Assembly: GCA_036435485.1 (NCBI GenBank)
Contig: CM071597.1
Location: 173,768,147 to 173,832,146, forward strand
DNA length: 64,000 nt
Direction of reading: 5' to 3'
Origin: Saposhnikovia divaricata
Lineage: Eukaryota > Streptophyta > Magnoliopsida > Apiales > Apiaceae
The notes beneath the pieces are model-generated. The model was given only the letters and a program-made list of their open reading frames with translations. It ran no database searches and had not been told where the DNA came from. Position numbers and translations under genes: made by a program. Every line of letters begins with the position of its first letter. Within the stretch, counting starts at the first letter, position 1. Below are positions 24,268-36,638 of the stretch, in pieces.

Positions 24268-25100
24268 CTGCAAGTTGCCATGCCATGGGAGACCAGAGAC
24301 TGAATCAGATGCCTAAAGCCAGACTAGATACTGAGCGAGAGAGAGATTGAGGGAGACCACAAAATTAACACAACCTGCCCCAAGAGTAAACATAATAACA
24401 AAATTAATACAGCATATGTTCTGTACTTAGATCTAGTTTTTGGAGAAAGATAGCACGTACACTCGTACAAATAGAAAAACGAAAACCTGAGATCAACGTA
24501 CATTTATTCTTAGTTTTGGGATCAACGTACATTTATTCTTATCTATATCTGCCACGTTCACCTCGTTCTCCCACCTCCTTCATCAAACACCACCACCCAA
24601 CAATGCTCCACTCCATTCCGTTCAATCCCCCTCTGTCCACCACAACAGCACCCACCAACTCCGGCGTCCACAAACTCCAACCAAACCTCACACCTCCGTT
24701 CTTCTTCTTCAGTTCATCACCACAATTCAAACCCAACAACCTTCATCGCCACCTGCAATTCCCTTTCAACCTCCACCTTTCTTCTCCCCTCACCTACACT
24801 TCCAACCCCCTTTCGTTTCTCCTTCTTCACCCACAACACACTCAGCCTACAACCACATCTCGCTTCTCCACCTCCAACCCCCTTTCGTTCTCCGACCACA
24901 AATTCCCACCACTGCTCAGCCATCTTCTCCGCCTGTCTTCACCTCCGGTCACACCATCTCTTTGGATCGCGAGCTTTAAACAACAGAGAAAACAAAGACA
25001 GAGTGAGTGAATGAGAGAGATGTAATATACTTTGAATTGAAGACCGAATTGTAGCTTCTAATTCTTTGGGTCACACCATCTCTTTGTGTTGTGTAATTGT
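24268..25100. other. Pyrimidine-rich stretch of the Pack-CACTA with an uncertain open frame
   Basis: A 22 bp direct repeat (starting GATCAACGTACATTTATTC) occurs at 24491-24512 and 24520-24541. From 24516 to 25010 one + strand frame stays open for 164 codons, rich in Ser, Pro, Thr, His and Phe. Overlapping reverse frames at 24539-24923 are open too, so openness here may just reflect the C/T-rich composition. It could be a captured 5' UTR or transit-peptide exon; I do not call it a gene. Confidence 0.4.
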
Positions 25101-25117
25101 GTTGAGACTGACTTATA

Positions 25118-25210
25118 GCTGAAAGGGGGGAATGAAATTTTAGGTTAAGAGCTGAAAGGGGGGAAATGAAATTGGCGTGGAGGAGGGAAATGAATTGAGG
25201 AAATGATAAA
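25118..25210. repeat. Left arm of an inverted repeat with GGGGGGAAATGAAAT motifs
   Basis: Two or three copies of AAAGGGGGGAAATGAAAT-like sequence and GGGAAATGAATT. The reverse complement of this pattern recurs at 27265-27400, so the two arms bracket the tandem array between them. Confidence 0.55.
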
Positions 25211-25379
25211 AATATCATTTTTATATTATAAAATGAATTTGTAATGTAGTAGTAGTAATTTGAGTAAGTATTTATTAAAAAAATTATATATGATAAATTT
25301 TAAAATTTATATTTTTTAAACATGATCTTTTATTTATTTATTTTTAAATTTAAAATTATATATGTACTGATTTTAGTGA

Positions 25380-25885
25380 TCTGTACAAAGAATTAGAAAA
25401 AAATGAATCATTCTTGTATGATATTTTAATGGTCAACAAACTAGTATAATTTTGGAATAATATTTTTCTAAATTTTTTTCGACGATCCAACCGTATGGCT
25501 GTTAATATCTAATGATTTGAGTGATGTGTACAAAAAATTAGAAAAAAGAATTATGTACGTGTTTATAATATAAATTCTCCAAAAGTACTACTCGCTCTAA
25601 CGAGTGTCATACCGATTGAACATTATCTATTTTTTTAAAAAAAATTATCGACGATCCAACCGTACGGATGATGTTATATACTGATTTTAGTTCTGTGTAA
25701 AAAAGATTAGAAAAAAAAATCATTCTTGTATGATATTTTAATGGTCAACTGTCAAAGTACTACTTGGTCAAACTAGTATAATTTTGGAATAATATTTTTT
25801 ATAATTTTTTTTTCGACGATCCAACCGTATGGCTGTTAATATCTAATGATTTGAGTGCTGTGTACAAAAATTTAATAAAAAAGAA
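25380..25885 (-). repeat. Inverted-orientation copies of the ~173 bp repeat
   Basis: TTCGACGATCCAACCGTAYGG occurs near 25489, 25648 and 25813, with 159-165 bp between copies. It is the reverse complement of the TTCGTACGGTTCGATCGTCGAA block of the array to the right, so these are diverged units in the opposite orientation. Confidence 0.6.
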
Positions 25886-25897
25886 TTCATTCTTGTA

Positions 25898-27045
25898 CAA
25901 CCGGACCTTTTTATTTTTCGATTATTTTTTGACAACACTAAAATGAGTGTTTATTAACATCCGTATGGTTGGATCATCGAAGAAATCATTCAAAAAAATT
26001 ATTCAGTGAATCTGGATCGTGCCTCGTTATAGGAAGCAGCACTTTTACTGTGTTTTTGTTAAAATCTCATACAACCAGACCTTTTTATTTTTCGATTATT
26101 TTTTCCCAACACTAAAATGAGTGTTTATTAACTTTCGTATGGTTCAATCGTCGAAGAAATCATTCAAAAAAATTATTCAGTGAACCTGGATCGTGCCCCG
26201 TTATAGGAAGCAACACTTTCACTTCGTTTTTGTTTAGATCTCGTATAATGTGGCCTTTTTATTTTTCGATTATTTTTTCCCAACACTAAAATGAGTGTTT
26301 ATTAACATTCGGACGGTTCGATCGTCGAAGAAATCATTCAAAAAAAATTTCAGTGAACCTGGATCGTGCCCCATTATAGGAAGCAGCACTTTTACTACAT
26401 TTTGTTAAAATCTCGTACAACCTAGCGTTTTATTTTTCGATTATTTTTTTCTAACACTAAAATGAATGTTTATTAACATTCGTACGGTTCGATTGTCGAA
26501 GAAATTTTTAAAAAATTATTCAGTGAACCTGGATCGTGCCTTGTTATAGGAAGTAGCACTTTTACTACATTTTGTTAAAATCTCGTACAACCTGGCCTTT
26601 TTATTTTTCGATTATTTTTTCCCAACACTAAAATGAGTGTTTATTAAATGTCGTACGGTTCGATCGTCTTAGAAATCATTCAAAAAAATTATTCGGTGAA
26701 CCTGGATCGTGCCCCGTTATAGGAAGCAACACTTTTACTACATTTTGTTAAAATCTCGTACAACCTGGCCTTTTTATTTTTCGATTATTTTTTCTCAATA
26801 CTAAAATTATTGTTTATTAACTTTCGTACGGTTCGATCGTCGAAGAAATCATTCAAAAAAATTATTCAAGTAACCTGGATCGTGCCCCGTTATAGGAAGC
26901 AGTACTTTTATTACGTTTTTGTTAAAATCTCGTACAACATGACCTTTTATTTTTGATTATTTTTTCCCTGCACTAAAAGAAGTATCTACTAACATCTATA
27001 CGGTTCGATCGTCGAAAAAATTATTAAAATTCATTTATCAATAAA
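25898..27045 (+). repeat. Tandem array of a ~173 bp unit
   Basis: The anchor CAACC..GGCCTTTTTATTT recurs at 25898, 26072, 26246, 26418, 26588, 26761 and 26935, giving steps of 174, 174, 172, 170, 173 and 174 bp. Each unit contains CCTGGATCGTGCCCCGTTAT and TACGGTTCGATCGTCGAAGA. About six and a half units are present. No coding potential. The array lies inside the Pack-CACTA; such minisatellites are known within large CACTA elements. Confidence 0.85.
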
Positions 27046-27177
27046 TCGTTATTTTATGAGTATCTATTAATAGATTGTACAAAATGTATTTTTTACTTTT
27101 TAATTACTTTTAGACATAACTAAAATAAATATATATATAAATTTAACAAATAATATAACATTTATTTTACAAATCTA

Positions 27178-27226
<49 letters not shown>
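27178..27226. repeat. (TA)n microsatellite
   Basis: An uninterrupted run of about 23 TA units. Confidence 0.9.
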
Positions 27227-27234
<8 letters not shown>

Positions 27235-27264
27235 AATTCTATAAATCTTGAAAAATTTCCTTGT

Positions 27265-27400
27265 CCAAATTTTAGTTCCCTCATTTAATTCATTTCCAAA
27301 TTATAGTTCCCTCTTTTAATTCATTTCCCCCCTTATCAACATTTCATTTCCCCCCTTGTTAACCTTTCATTTACCCCCTTGTTAACCTTTCATTTCCCCG
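27265..27400. repeat. Right arm of the inverted repeat
   Basis: Repeated TTCATTTCCCCCCTTGTTAA-like motifs, the reverse-complement counterpart of 25118-25210. Confidence 0.5.
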
Positions 27401-27748
27401 ACCCTTTATCTCTAAATAATAGAAACAGCTAGCCGCCTAACACAAATACATAACATGAACCCTAAATCAAGAGATTGTTTATCTTCCAACTTGGTTCATC
27501 TCCAAGTCTTTTTTCATACTCTGAAGATACTATGAATTGGAGTGCTCTTCTATTTGGGCATTCTTTGGATACAAAGTTTCTTGGGTTTAAGTTCAAGTTA
27601 GTTTCAATTCTTATATTTAATCGAAATCTCATGTTTAATTTGTTTTAGTTTGGATCTCGGTTCAACCTGCAATCTTGGTTTCGATTTTAAGGTATAATCT
27701 TATCTCATTATTGTTCTCTCTATCTGGCTGTCCATCTCTCTATGCATC
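27401..27748. other. Pack-CACTA sequence left of element B, possible captured 5' region
   Basis: No protein motif is readable. It contains a pyrimidine-rich stretch (CTCTCTATCTGG..CTCTCTATGCATC) ending at the element B target site. Because the sequence resumes at 41272 and soon reaches a trehalase-like acceptor and exon, this may be the 5' flank or first intron of the captured trehalase piece. Confidence 0.4.
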
Positions 27749-30700
27749 TGTAAGAACCCTAATTTTTGCAATGTTTTCTTTTATATAATATCATGTGGCA
27801 TTGTCAATTTGGAACCTTTCTAGTTATCCCTGTTGTTTAATGGAATTGATTGTCTGAGAAACTATGTTGTTGCATTCACTATGTAAGATAAAAGAGAAGA
27901 TTGTTGAGGGCAAGAGTCTTATTGTTAGTAAGATTTATAAAACTTGGGATTTGAGGATGATTAGAGTATTAAAAGATTTATTAAGGATTATGACGAGGAA
28001 TTATGGACATTCGAAGAATTTACACAATTAAGTACTTAAGGAATTACTAGAGAAATCTCTACGCAACAAAATATTATTACGAGGGATTAATTAAGATACG
28101 ATACGAATTAAAGATTAAATGACAAGCATTGGTGGAAGAATAATGATACAAGGAGTAGTATTACATGCAAGTCCCATACAACTAAGTAGCTAGGAAAGCA
28201 AACTAGAAAATGCAAAAGCAACCAATGAATAGTAATTAGTTGGTGCATTATTCTAGGAGACAAAGGAGTATGGGCATGCCTAGTCTACTACCTAGGGTGT
28301 CAACATGTGATGCAATAATACATATGATCAATACATATCACAAGTACATACCACTTTATTCAAACCAACACAAAAACAAAACAAAAACTCTCCCCCCCCC
28401 AAGCTCTTGTTGCTCTCGGCCCAAGCTCTAAAAAGGGGAAGAAGAATTCTTTTCTTCCACTTTTCACCACTCTTAATTCAAGGAAAAATTCCTAGGTCCT
28501 CTACACTCCATATAGAAGGTATGCTATGAATTTCAAGCCATTCTAACCATCCAATCTTGAGTTATTAATTGTTGAAGATATTGTGAATAGTAATAATGTT
28601 GGGTTTTCTTATAGATCTTGGATTATAAGGATAGTAGGAGCTTATTCAAGGTGTTCTTGAGTTTTGTAAGGCTTACCCAAGGCTCCTAGGTACTCAAGAA
28701 GGTATAATAATCATAACCCTTTTGGCCATGTAGTGTTTATGATGTTTGGTGATAGATCCATGTATTTTTGTGTTAATCTTGGATGTTCAAGTGGTGGATG
28801 ATATGGATCTTGAGTTTTAGTGTTGTGATTGTGATTTTTATGATTGTGGTTAGTATATGTATCTCCATGAATGTTATAAAGCATGAACTAAGTGAATTAG
28901 ATGTTGGTTGTGTTATGGAAGTAAGAATATTGGTTGATCTAAGTGAAACATACATGCTGAATTTTCCCAGAAACTTGACCTGTCTTGTAACATGGGTTTG
29001 AACCCCCAAATCTTGTCCCCTGAGGTCCTACCATATATTGTTGGAAAGACATTTGAATGTAGTTTCTGGATATGTAAGGTTCATGACTAGGTGATGTATA
29101 GATTTTAAGTTATGGCAGGAGAAGTAAAATGTGTTTCTGGATTCCGGACTGCACTAAGTGACCCTTTTGTGAACCTTGTTTAAACCCCTAAATATTTATG
29201 TGAGATCATGGAAAAATTTGAGAAAATAGGAAATGCAGTGGTGAAGGCTACCCAAAAAGAATTGGATTAAAATATGAAGTTTTAAATTTTATAAAAATGC
29301 TAGAGTAAAATTCGCGCAAGGGAAAAAGTCGTTAAGTGGAGTATAATTCTAGGGGTAATGATTATGACTCGGATATGGTAACTAAATTAAGTCGAATAAG
29401 TGACGAGCGTAATTGAGTGATGACATGAACCTATAACGGGGCTAGAGTGTCATAAGACGAAGTCGTTAAGTTAATTTCGTACCCCCTAAAACCCTGTAAT
29501 TAAAGAGACATTGTTAAGGTACTAACGAACGGTTATTGCTTATGTATAGATCGTTCCACTCCGCACGCTCGACCACCCCAACCAAACCAAGGCAAGTATA
29601 CTTTTCAAAACTTATGCATATACAAGGACTTTCACTGTTGTGTTTGTAGCTTTCAACCATATCAAATGCTATGTTTATCGAAGTATTGATGCAATTGAGA
29701 TTTTATAAGTACATATATGTTGTACCCCTTGAACTTAGATTGAAATGTTTTCCTCGGACAACGACTCTAGCAATAGAGGTCGTAGCGGTCCGTATATACT
29801 ATTGACCGGGGAGCGGTATATTATTATATCGTAACTAGTTTGCGAAAACCCGAAGGGTCATTCGGGGAGTATCGTATACTCAAGTAATTATTGTTATATC
29901 TTCGTAAATACTCGAAACCCTATCTTGGATTAAAAGTTTATTTTATCGAATAATTATTTTATTAATTATTAATATTAAATCTTAAAATATTATTTATTAA
30001 TCATTGTTCATTATTTTAAAGACGAAGCTAATCCAAGATACCTTTAATACTTTAAAACTCGAACTCTTTTGAACTCAAAAACATTTTCGAAAACCCCCGG
30101 TCAGGTTTGCTTCTTGTATGATTTCAAGAATCATCGGTCGACTGATGTCGGACCTCAAGTACTCTGTTTTCAATCAAAATCAAGTTTTCAAAAGAAACAG
30201 AAAAAGGGACTCTGGTAGGTGTGGGAACCGTTGACGAACGATTCCCGGGATATGTAAGCGGCCGTGAGCCAGGCGGTCCATCAATTATTATTCCGGCCCA
30301 GGTGTTGCCGAAGGATGATTACGGATGTAGTTTTCATCGAGGGTGATTACGGATGTAGTTTTCACCCGGGGATAGTTACTGATGTAGTTTCTATCCTTCT
30401 ACCAGTAGAGAAGACCCGCGGATTATTGGACTTGGATGTGGCGACTGATCATCGTCAATCCTTGTCAGGTTTTTATGTTTTCTTTCAGTCCCATCCTCCA
30501 CTTTGGAAAAATACTCAAACACTGCTTCTTGGGCCTAAGTTCCAAGTTGCCGATAGTGTGGTTTTTGATAAGAAAAAATATTGACATCGTGCAGTATCTA
30601 GAACTGCAAGATTTTCTATAAAGATTGGCACGTGTTAGTGCACTCTTGCAATTGTTTCAAAGAATGAAATGTTTTTGTATGAGAAACCTTCTAAGCCAAT

Positions 30701-31402
30701 GGAAGGAAAGAGGTTTGCAATGATGTATTCCCTGTACAGTATGTTAATCGTAGAGTGTTTTGCCGAAAATGATATACTCATATGTATATATTTTCAAACT
30801 TGAGATATATTGAAATGGGAACCTTATAAAGGGTTCATATGTTATTCTTAAAGCTGCTTAGTGAGTATAGATGTTTTATTCAAACTCGGACTTATATATT
30901 GTCCAATTATGTTTTAAAATCTGAGATATATACCCATATAGTTGGGAATGTTTTCGAAATAAGCCACATCATTATTTTACAAAATGGTGAACTTGCTGAG
31001 CATTATGTAGCTCATTCTTGCTTTATAAAAACTTTTCAGAAAGAGAAGAATTTGGTCGGTTAACTCCGCAACAGCAGGAGAGGAGTAGAAGATTTACCCC
31101 GGAGATGATTTAGCTCCTGATAAATACTACAAAGTAAGTCTGATAGGTTTTCAACTGTAATAGTAAGACTTGTCTTCAAGTATAGTTGTATAAGTGGAAT
31201 TGCGTAAGACTCTGATTTGTACAAATGGATTGTAATATTTAGTGGCACTTTTGATTATCGTTTCTGAGGCTCTAACTTGCTTGTGTGTAAGATTGAGGTC
31301 TGGATGGATGTATTGTTGAGTTGTAAAGTTAATACAGGTATGATATGGTTGGATGATGATGTGACGACCTGAATCTTTGACCTTAGATTTGGGGGCGTAA
31401 CA
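27749..31402 (+). repeat. 5' LTR of element B (3654 bp)
   Basis: It begins TGTAAGAACCCTAATTTTTG and ends GGGGGCGTAACA. Paired with 37618-41266. It carries the conserved GACCGGGGAGCGGTAT region and only a reduced AT palindrome zone (about 29930-30030). Small frames inside (for example at 28783 and 30264) recur in both LTRs because the LTRs are duplicates; none has a recognisable product. Confidence 0.95.
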
Positions 31403-31406
31403 GAAA

Positions 31407-31419
31407 TGGTATCAGAGCG
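31407..31419 (+). other. Primer binding site of element B (initiator tRNA-Met)
   Basis: TGGTATCAGAGCG starts four bases after the 5' LTR. The first 12 bases are the standard complement of plant initiator tRNA-Met used by Ty3/gypsy chromoviruses. Confidence 0.95.
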
Positions 31420-34400
31420 ATAAGTTACAGTACTCAGAAACGAGAGTGTTGAGAGTTAAGTCTAAGTAGGAGAATGACCTAAGAGATCGTAGTAAACTTA
31501 TGATTGGACTACCGGAAGAGGTACCGGTGAGTAGAATGGACTGGAGTGTTACTGGAGGTATTATACTAGGGTCGATAAAATCCTTGGAGACCTTCAGAAT
31601 GATGAATAGAGGTTTGAGAGTCGTACATGACTTATCATAGATAATGATATAGGAAGCAGAGCGAAATCTCGAGAGCAGCTGAGGTAGAGGCGATATGGCC
31701 AATATGATCGGATGACTAGGCTGGCATAAATTTTGTGGCCCATATTCCTCCACAGTTCAGGAGGCGGCATTTTAAGAATCAAGAAGTTTGGACTTCCCTA
31801 CATAATTAAGGGTACATAGTACTTGGATTAATGAAAGTCTTTTACTTTGGCTATAAGATCCGATTTTCGATAAGTGACGGGTTTACCTGAAGGTTGGTCA
31901 CTATGTCGTTGTGGATTCCATTACCCTTGATGGCGAATTGTACATATGTCATACGAAAATGTTATCACTAGACGAGCGTGCTAGATAATTCCATGCATGA
32001 TTCGGACGCTAGAGCATGGTAGTTCAACTTAGAGAACAAACAAGTGGGATTAACAAAGGGACTCAAGAGAAGTTGAATATGGTTGCAACGAGCGATACAG
32101 TGATCTCAGGGTCTATCAAAAGAAAGACCAGTGGGTCTAGAGTGGGATCCTTTGATAGAGATGTTATCATGGATTACGTTTATATGTATTGTAGACCCCA
32201 ATATTTTGGTATATGTTCACATACACACACCCGCCACTGAACCTATGGACTGCACTGAGATCCCTGAGAGATCTCTTTGATCTGTTCCCAGGGGGAACTG
32301 GCCACTTGTGATTCATGTCGGAAGGCATGAAGTAGGACCCTATAGACTTAGCAGGTGTCCCCGGAATGATGTGAAGCTTGGTCTTCAAGATAAAGCACGG
32401 AAATGACAGATATATTGGTGAAACCCTAACTCGATAAATGACTTTAAGATGATGATTGAGAGATGCACTAGTTGGTGTCTTGTATTACGAAGACGAAGAG
32501 ATGGAGTTACCCTCATAGTGGTGTTAATGAGATGCACGAATGATTATTAACTTATTTTGATAACTACCGGCTGGTGCACTACTTCATTTTAAACTGTTCA
32601 CTAACCATGTTACCTCGATTAGCTTATATCAGGTAACCCTCCTAGCTTTATACTTCAAACTTGTGGAATAACAACCAGTGATATACTTTCTCTAAACCGG
32701 GACTCATCCAAAGTATCTTAACTGATCCCCGAGCATTCTATTTGAAGTTTATAATTATTTCTGCTCAGGACTATTTACACTTCTTTCAATTATCCAAGGA
32801 AGGTTCAACAAATATTTCCTTAATTAATCGACGAATACTACTTAACGGATATCGATATTTGATTGCTTCTTTCATGCTTGCACTCTTCAGTTGAGCTCAT
32901 AAATATTCAACAAATTACTGAGGACATGGATGATCTAATGTCCAGACGTCCCTCATGAATTCTTTTCTTCTATTCAAGATGAGATTGTACATCGTACATT
33001 GAAATCATAGTAAGGTTATCATTTTGATATTGGTATTCCAAATTTAATTCTGTTGTAGGATCTGATAAAGCATGTGTACGGAGGCACGCTTGGGTGGACC
33101 GTTTCACTGATAAGTAATATTTGATGAGAGGTTATCGATTGTTCTGATACCTAGAACATTCTCTTCAGATTTTATAGTTTTCTTTTTTTCAAACTTAATA
33201 ACTTCTTATTTTCATTCGTTGTCCGAGAAGCCTAAAGTTTCTTCAGTGGCTACGATGTTGAAATTCCGTTCTATCCAATTGAAACTGGCTAGTCGTTATG
33301 TCAATATGAATGACTAGTTGATCGTTCCAACTACTCAAAATTGTAATGTTGTGAAGAACACCTAGCTAATTGTCCTAGCTGGTGGTGATGTCTCAAACAG
33401 GTGAACTAGCAAATTTTGTCTAGCTAGTCGCTAGTGTTTCTTGAAAAGGACTAGTTATTGTTTCACTGGTCCAACTCCCAATTTAATTCATTCCGCAATG
33501 CATTTTGCATGTGGTAAAGTATGATGATGAAAGTTTGGACGAATAACTTGATTGAGACCTAGTGAGGTCGCCCACTCGACTTGAACTCTTACCCATCTTC
33601 GTGTCAGACTTTATATCACTTGAATATTTTATTCTTTCATTTCATACAATGAGAATTCATTTGAAACCATTGATTACTTGAGTGACAAACTACTTCATTC
33701 TTTAATTGTCATGGAGTAGTTGTTTTCTATTGGCTGACCTTCATCAATGCGACTTTAGATTTCCTCTTATTATTCAGGAGGAAAAGTATCCACCCGATGT
33801 AAGAATTGTATAAAGACCATCTTTATGACTTTTGTACCCAACAATCATTGCCCTTGTGCAACATTCTCTATGGTGTCATATTATAGAATTATCAGGACGG
33901 GAAGGAATAAACCTTGTTGTATTCTTTCTGTCCATCCTTACATCTCCAAAAATCGAGACTCCTAGTATTTGGAACCATCAACATTCTTGGAACATCCAAT
34001 GTGGAATTCTTATTGAGATTATCTATTGGACCTTGTTATTTTGAAACCATTCCTTTCAAAGTGATTACTCTAAGGTGAACGGGAGGTGCAATTGTGAACC
34101 GTTACACCAATATGAGATCAAAAACCAAATGTTGTAATTGTGCAGCCAGAGCGTTATGCCGAGTAATTATTGAAGTAGAGATAACATGTCAGGGCATACC
34201 ACAAGACCTTTAATATTGGTGTGGGGAAAGTCATAAGAAATGATGAGGTGGTTGGGAGCACGCTCCTACCAACCGTTGTTAGGATGTTATATTAATGAAT
34301 TCTGGAGTTACCAAGCCTTTTCCTGATCCAAGAAATGCAAATCGATTGCGATGTAAAACATATCCTTAGAGGAAACTACCTGGAAGTGAGATGGACAAGA

Positions 34401-34545
34401 AAGGAAGAAATATCGTGGCAAGAATGTGAAGCTTTATTTAGCTTAAAGGGATTGATGCACATAGAGAGACATAAAGTTTAACAGGCCCCAAATAGCAAAT
34501 GGATGCATGGATATATGACAATGATCCTTCGAGATTACCACCTAA
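31420..34545 (+). other. Leader/gag/protease zone of element B, no readable frame
   Basis: About 3.1 kb without a sustained open frame. A faint zinc-knuckle-like area may lie at 34120-34230 (scattered TGT codons, then CGESHKK), but it is too decayed to call. The GACTACCGGAAGAGGTACC block near 31508 resembles blocks at the same place in A and C. Confidence 0.5.
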
Positions 34546-34549
34546 TCAA

Positions 34550-34935
34550 GTTTATTAGGAATCGCAGTAGCATGCAGGCCTCAGACTGATTGGCGCCAGT
34601 TGTGAAGGAGGACGAGCGTATGACATTTTACATATACCATCGAGAACTGATACCCTTATCGGAAATGGAGGAATTGTCGACTAGTTAAAATGATTAGTTG
34701 TTTTTCAAAGATAAGGTTGAAGAGAAGGTTTTACCAACTCAAGATCGACCACTGTACTGTGCCAAAGTTGGCATTTCACACTAATATAAACGTTATAAAA
34801 TTGTGGTAGTATCGTTTGAATGGACTAATGAGTCAGAAGCCTTTATGGATTAATGAACAAAGTTTTGGGATGAATTGAGATATTAGCAACAACCTCTTTG
34901 TTAGCTATACTTGATGATAAAAACAGGACTTTGAG
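34550..34935 (+). pseudogene. Reverse transcriptase remnant of element B
   Basis: Frame pieces read LAPVVKEDERMTFYIYHREL, then CFSKIRLKRRFYQLKI, then PKLAFHT, then WTNESEAFMD and MNKVLG. These match, in order, the Ty3/gypsy RT blocks WGAPVLFVKKKDGSMRMCIDYREL, VFSKIDLRSGYHQ, KTAFRT and FGLTNAPAAFMDLMNRVF. Stops interrupt each part and the catalytic DD block cannot be read. It is a pseudogene that once gave the copying enzyme of the parent element. Confidence 0.8.
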
Positions 34936-34989
34936 AGTCACGATGATGCGTCTTTCGAGAGTTTAAGAGGTGTGCTGATGCAGTAGAAA

Positions 34990-35262
34990 AAGGATGATAG
35001 CCTATACTTCTAAACAACATAAAGGTTATGAGATAGCACCAACCGTGAGTCTGGGATTAGTCATGATGGCGTTCACGCATAAAACTGAGACGTTAACCTT
35101 ATGAGAAAAGTGTGAAAATTTCTCCATAAGTGCCATAAATATATCTTCATATTAGAGCTAAACATAAGAAAGAGAAGGTGACGAGAGGGAGCAGGGTGTA
35201 TAATGGAGAAATTTGTTATTAACTAGGGAAGGCCAGTGTGGTGGCCGATACCTATAGAAGGT
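34990..35262 (+). pseudogene. RNase H remnant of element B
   Basis: The frame reads AYTSKQHKGYEIAPT, then VMMAFTHKTETL, EKCENFSI and, after a frame change, GKASVVADT. These correspond to AYASRQLKDYEKNYPTHDLEL, VVFALKIWRHYL, KCEIFTDHKSL and GKANVVADALSRK of Ty3/gypsy RNase H. Several stops are present. It follows the RT remnant in the normal order. Confidence 0.75.
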
Positions 35263-36225
35263 ATTATCCAAAATTGGAATTCAGTCAGTATTGGCCAAGA
35301 AAATAGAGTATATACAATAAAGAATAATGTTAGAGGAAAATAAATAAATTATGGGGAAGGACAAAGATGTATAGAGAATTAAGGGAATGTTTGGTAAACT
35401 GAAATGAAGAATGGTATTGGCAAACTATTAAGTACTAACGAGACATGTCAAAAGCAAAATGATAGAGATCTAGTGGATTAATTCCGCCTGTAGAAAATAT
35501 TGAACGTGGACAGAATTATAGTGAATTTCATAAGTGGGTCGCCAAGGACCGAGCCAAGAGATGGCCCTAGTTGAGTTATAATTGTTGGACCAAGTGATTT
35601 ACCTACGAGAGACTTTGCATTGAGAAGATTATCGAATATTATATGGGAGGGATGGTGGTGCAATATGAAACTTCTGCAGCGATCACGTCAGATAAAGACT
35701 TAAGGTTAAACTTCGAATATTGAAGGTGCTTTCAGGTATATTTAACAAAGAGATTGAGCGTATGTACTAATTTGATCTGTGGTTGACGGACAGGGAAGAA
35801 GAATTGTCCAGACGATCGAAATTATATTTAGTGTCGTGCCTTAGGTTTCACGGGGCAGTCGAGAATAAAAACTTATCCATGAATGAATGTTGTTATCACG
35901 ATCATCACCATGCGAACGTAAGGATGTCTCTTGTAAAGCGTACCGCGAAAGAAGAAGCTTCGCTTTTCTTGCATTACGAAGAAGTCAATGAACGGGGGAT
36001 ATAGTAGCTGAACTGGTTCGACGTATGCCGAAGACAATACAGTATCCACAGCAAGTGTAACGGCTGACGGGAGGCAACGCATGCCTGCTAATCAAGCGAA
36101 GGAATATGAGGAATACCGTGCGTATTGACGTTGTCTCAGATTACAAAACACGACCACAAAGCATTCACGGGCCAACGATGCAAGGACTCAACACGGATAC
36201 TATGAACAAGGTAGAAGAGGAACAT
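35263..36225 (+). other. Decayed integrase zone of element B (first copy)
   Basis: By position this should hold the zinc finger and catalytic core of integrase. I can read no motif with confidence. Short frames at 35783-36004 and 36106-36312 are uninformative apart from the chromodomain trace that begins near 36226. Confidence 0.45.
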
Positions 36226-36390
36226 GTAAGTAGTGGGATAGAAATTTTCAATCATAGAACAACCGATAAGGAATACAGGTCGAGGAGAGTATGCGTTGAG
36301 GAACAACATTAAGGTGTTGGTGAGACCAAGGGAGAGAACAATAGGGTTGAAGTGTCAACCTGAGAGTTGGAAAGGGTAAGGTTAGAATTG
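36226..36390 (+). pseudogene. First (decayed) integrase chromodomain of element B
   Basis: In shifting frames: IEIFNHRTTDKEYRSRR, LRNNIKVLVRP, and EVST.ELE. The order fits the integrase chromodomain pattern (I.DRR.K.LRNK.I.LVKVLW...VEE.TWELE). It is followed at once by its own PPT and LTR-like tip, so it is the original 3' end of this interior. Confidence 0.65.
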
Positions 36391-36431
36391 TATCCACAAC
36401 TATTATCCTTAGGTTCTTAAGATAGAATCCT

Positions 36432-36446
36432 TTTAAGGAGAGGAGA
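36432..36446 (+). other. Internal, relic polypurine tract in element B
   Basis: TTTAAGGAGAGGAGA preceded by GATAGAATCC matches the GACGGAATCCTTTTAAGGAGGGGAGG block before the real 3' LTR. It stands about 1.2 kb upstream of the functional PPT. Confidence 0.8.
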
Positions 36447-36447
36447 C

Positions 36448-36635
36448 TGCATTAACCCTAATTTTCGGAAATATTCGAAACCTGGACGAATAATAATTTT
36501 ATGGGTGGATGAGGAATTTTTGCAATCACGATATGTATGAATTATTAAATGAAGATTTCGAATTGATATTACGTCTTTACGGTACGGACGAGTGTATGTA
36601 AAAGTCATTAGTTTTTTTTAAGAAACCCATTATTT
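36448..36635 (+). repeat. Truncated LTR tip inside element B
   Basis: It begins TGCATTAACCCTAATTTTCG right after the relic PPT, an altered form of the LTR start TGTAAGAACCCTAATTTTTG. It continues with GAGTGTATGTAAAAG, a run also seen in the 5' part of the D LTR (near 1260). It ends abruptly at the start of the second integrase frame. Confidence 0.7.
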
Positions 36636-36638
36636 CGA

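Noticed and set aside
24516..25010. 164-codon Ser/Pro/Thr/His-rich frame, the longest single-frame ORF outside the integrase of element B
   Set aside because: The stretch is pyrimidine-rich and open on both strands, without a domain. Not called a gene; recorded as a possible captured leader exon.
27401..27748. An independent gene start left of element B
   Set aside because: An ATG and short open stretches occur, but no motif or clear donor; more simply part of the Pack-CACTA cargo interrupted by B.
28240..29001. Several small frames in the B LTR that recur at 38109-38867
   Set aside because: Duplicates caused by the two LTRs; no motif, and overlapping frames on both strands.
30436..30621. 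61-codon frame MWRLIIVNP... in the B LTR
   Set aside because: It overlaps another frame (30264-30584) in the same LTR; neither has support beyond openness.
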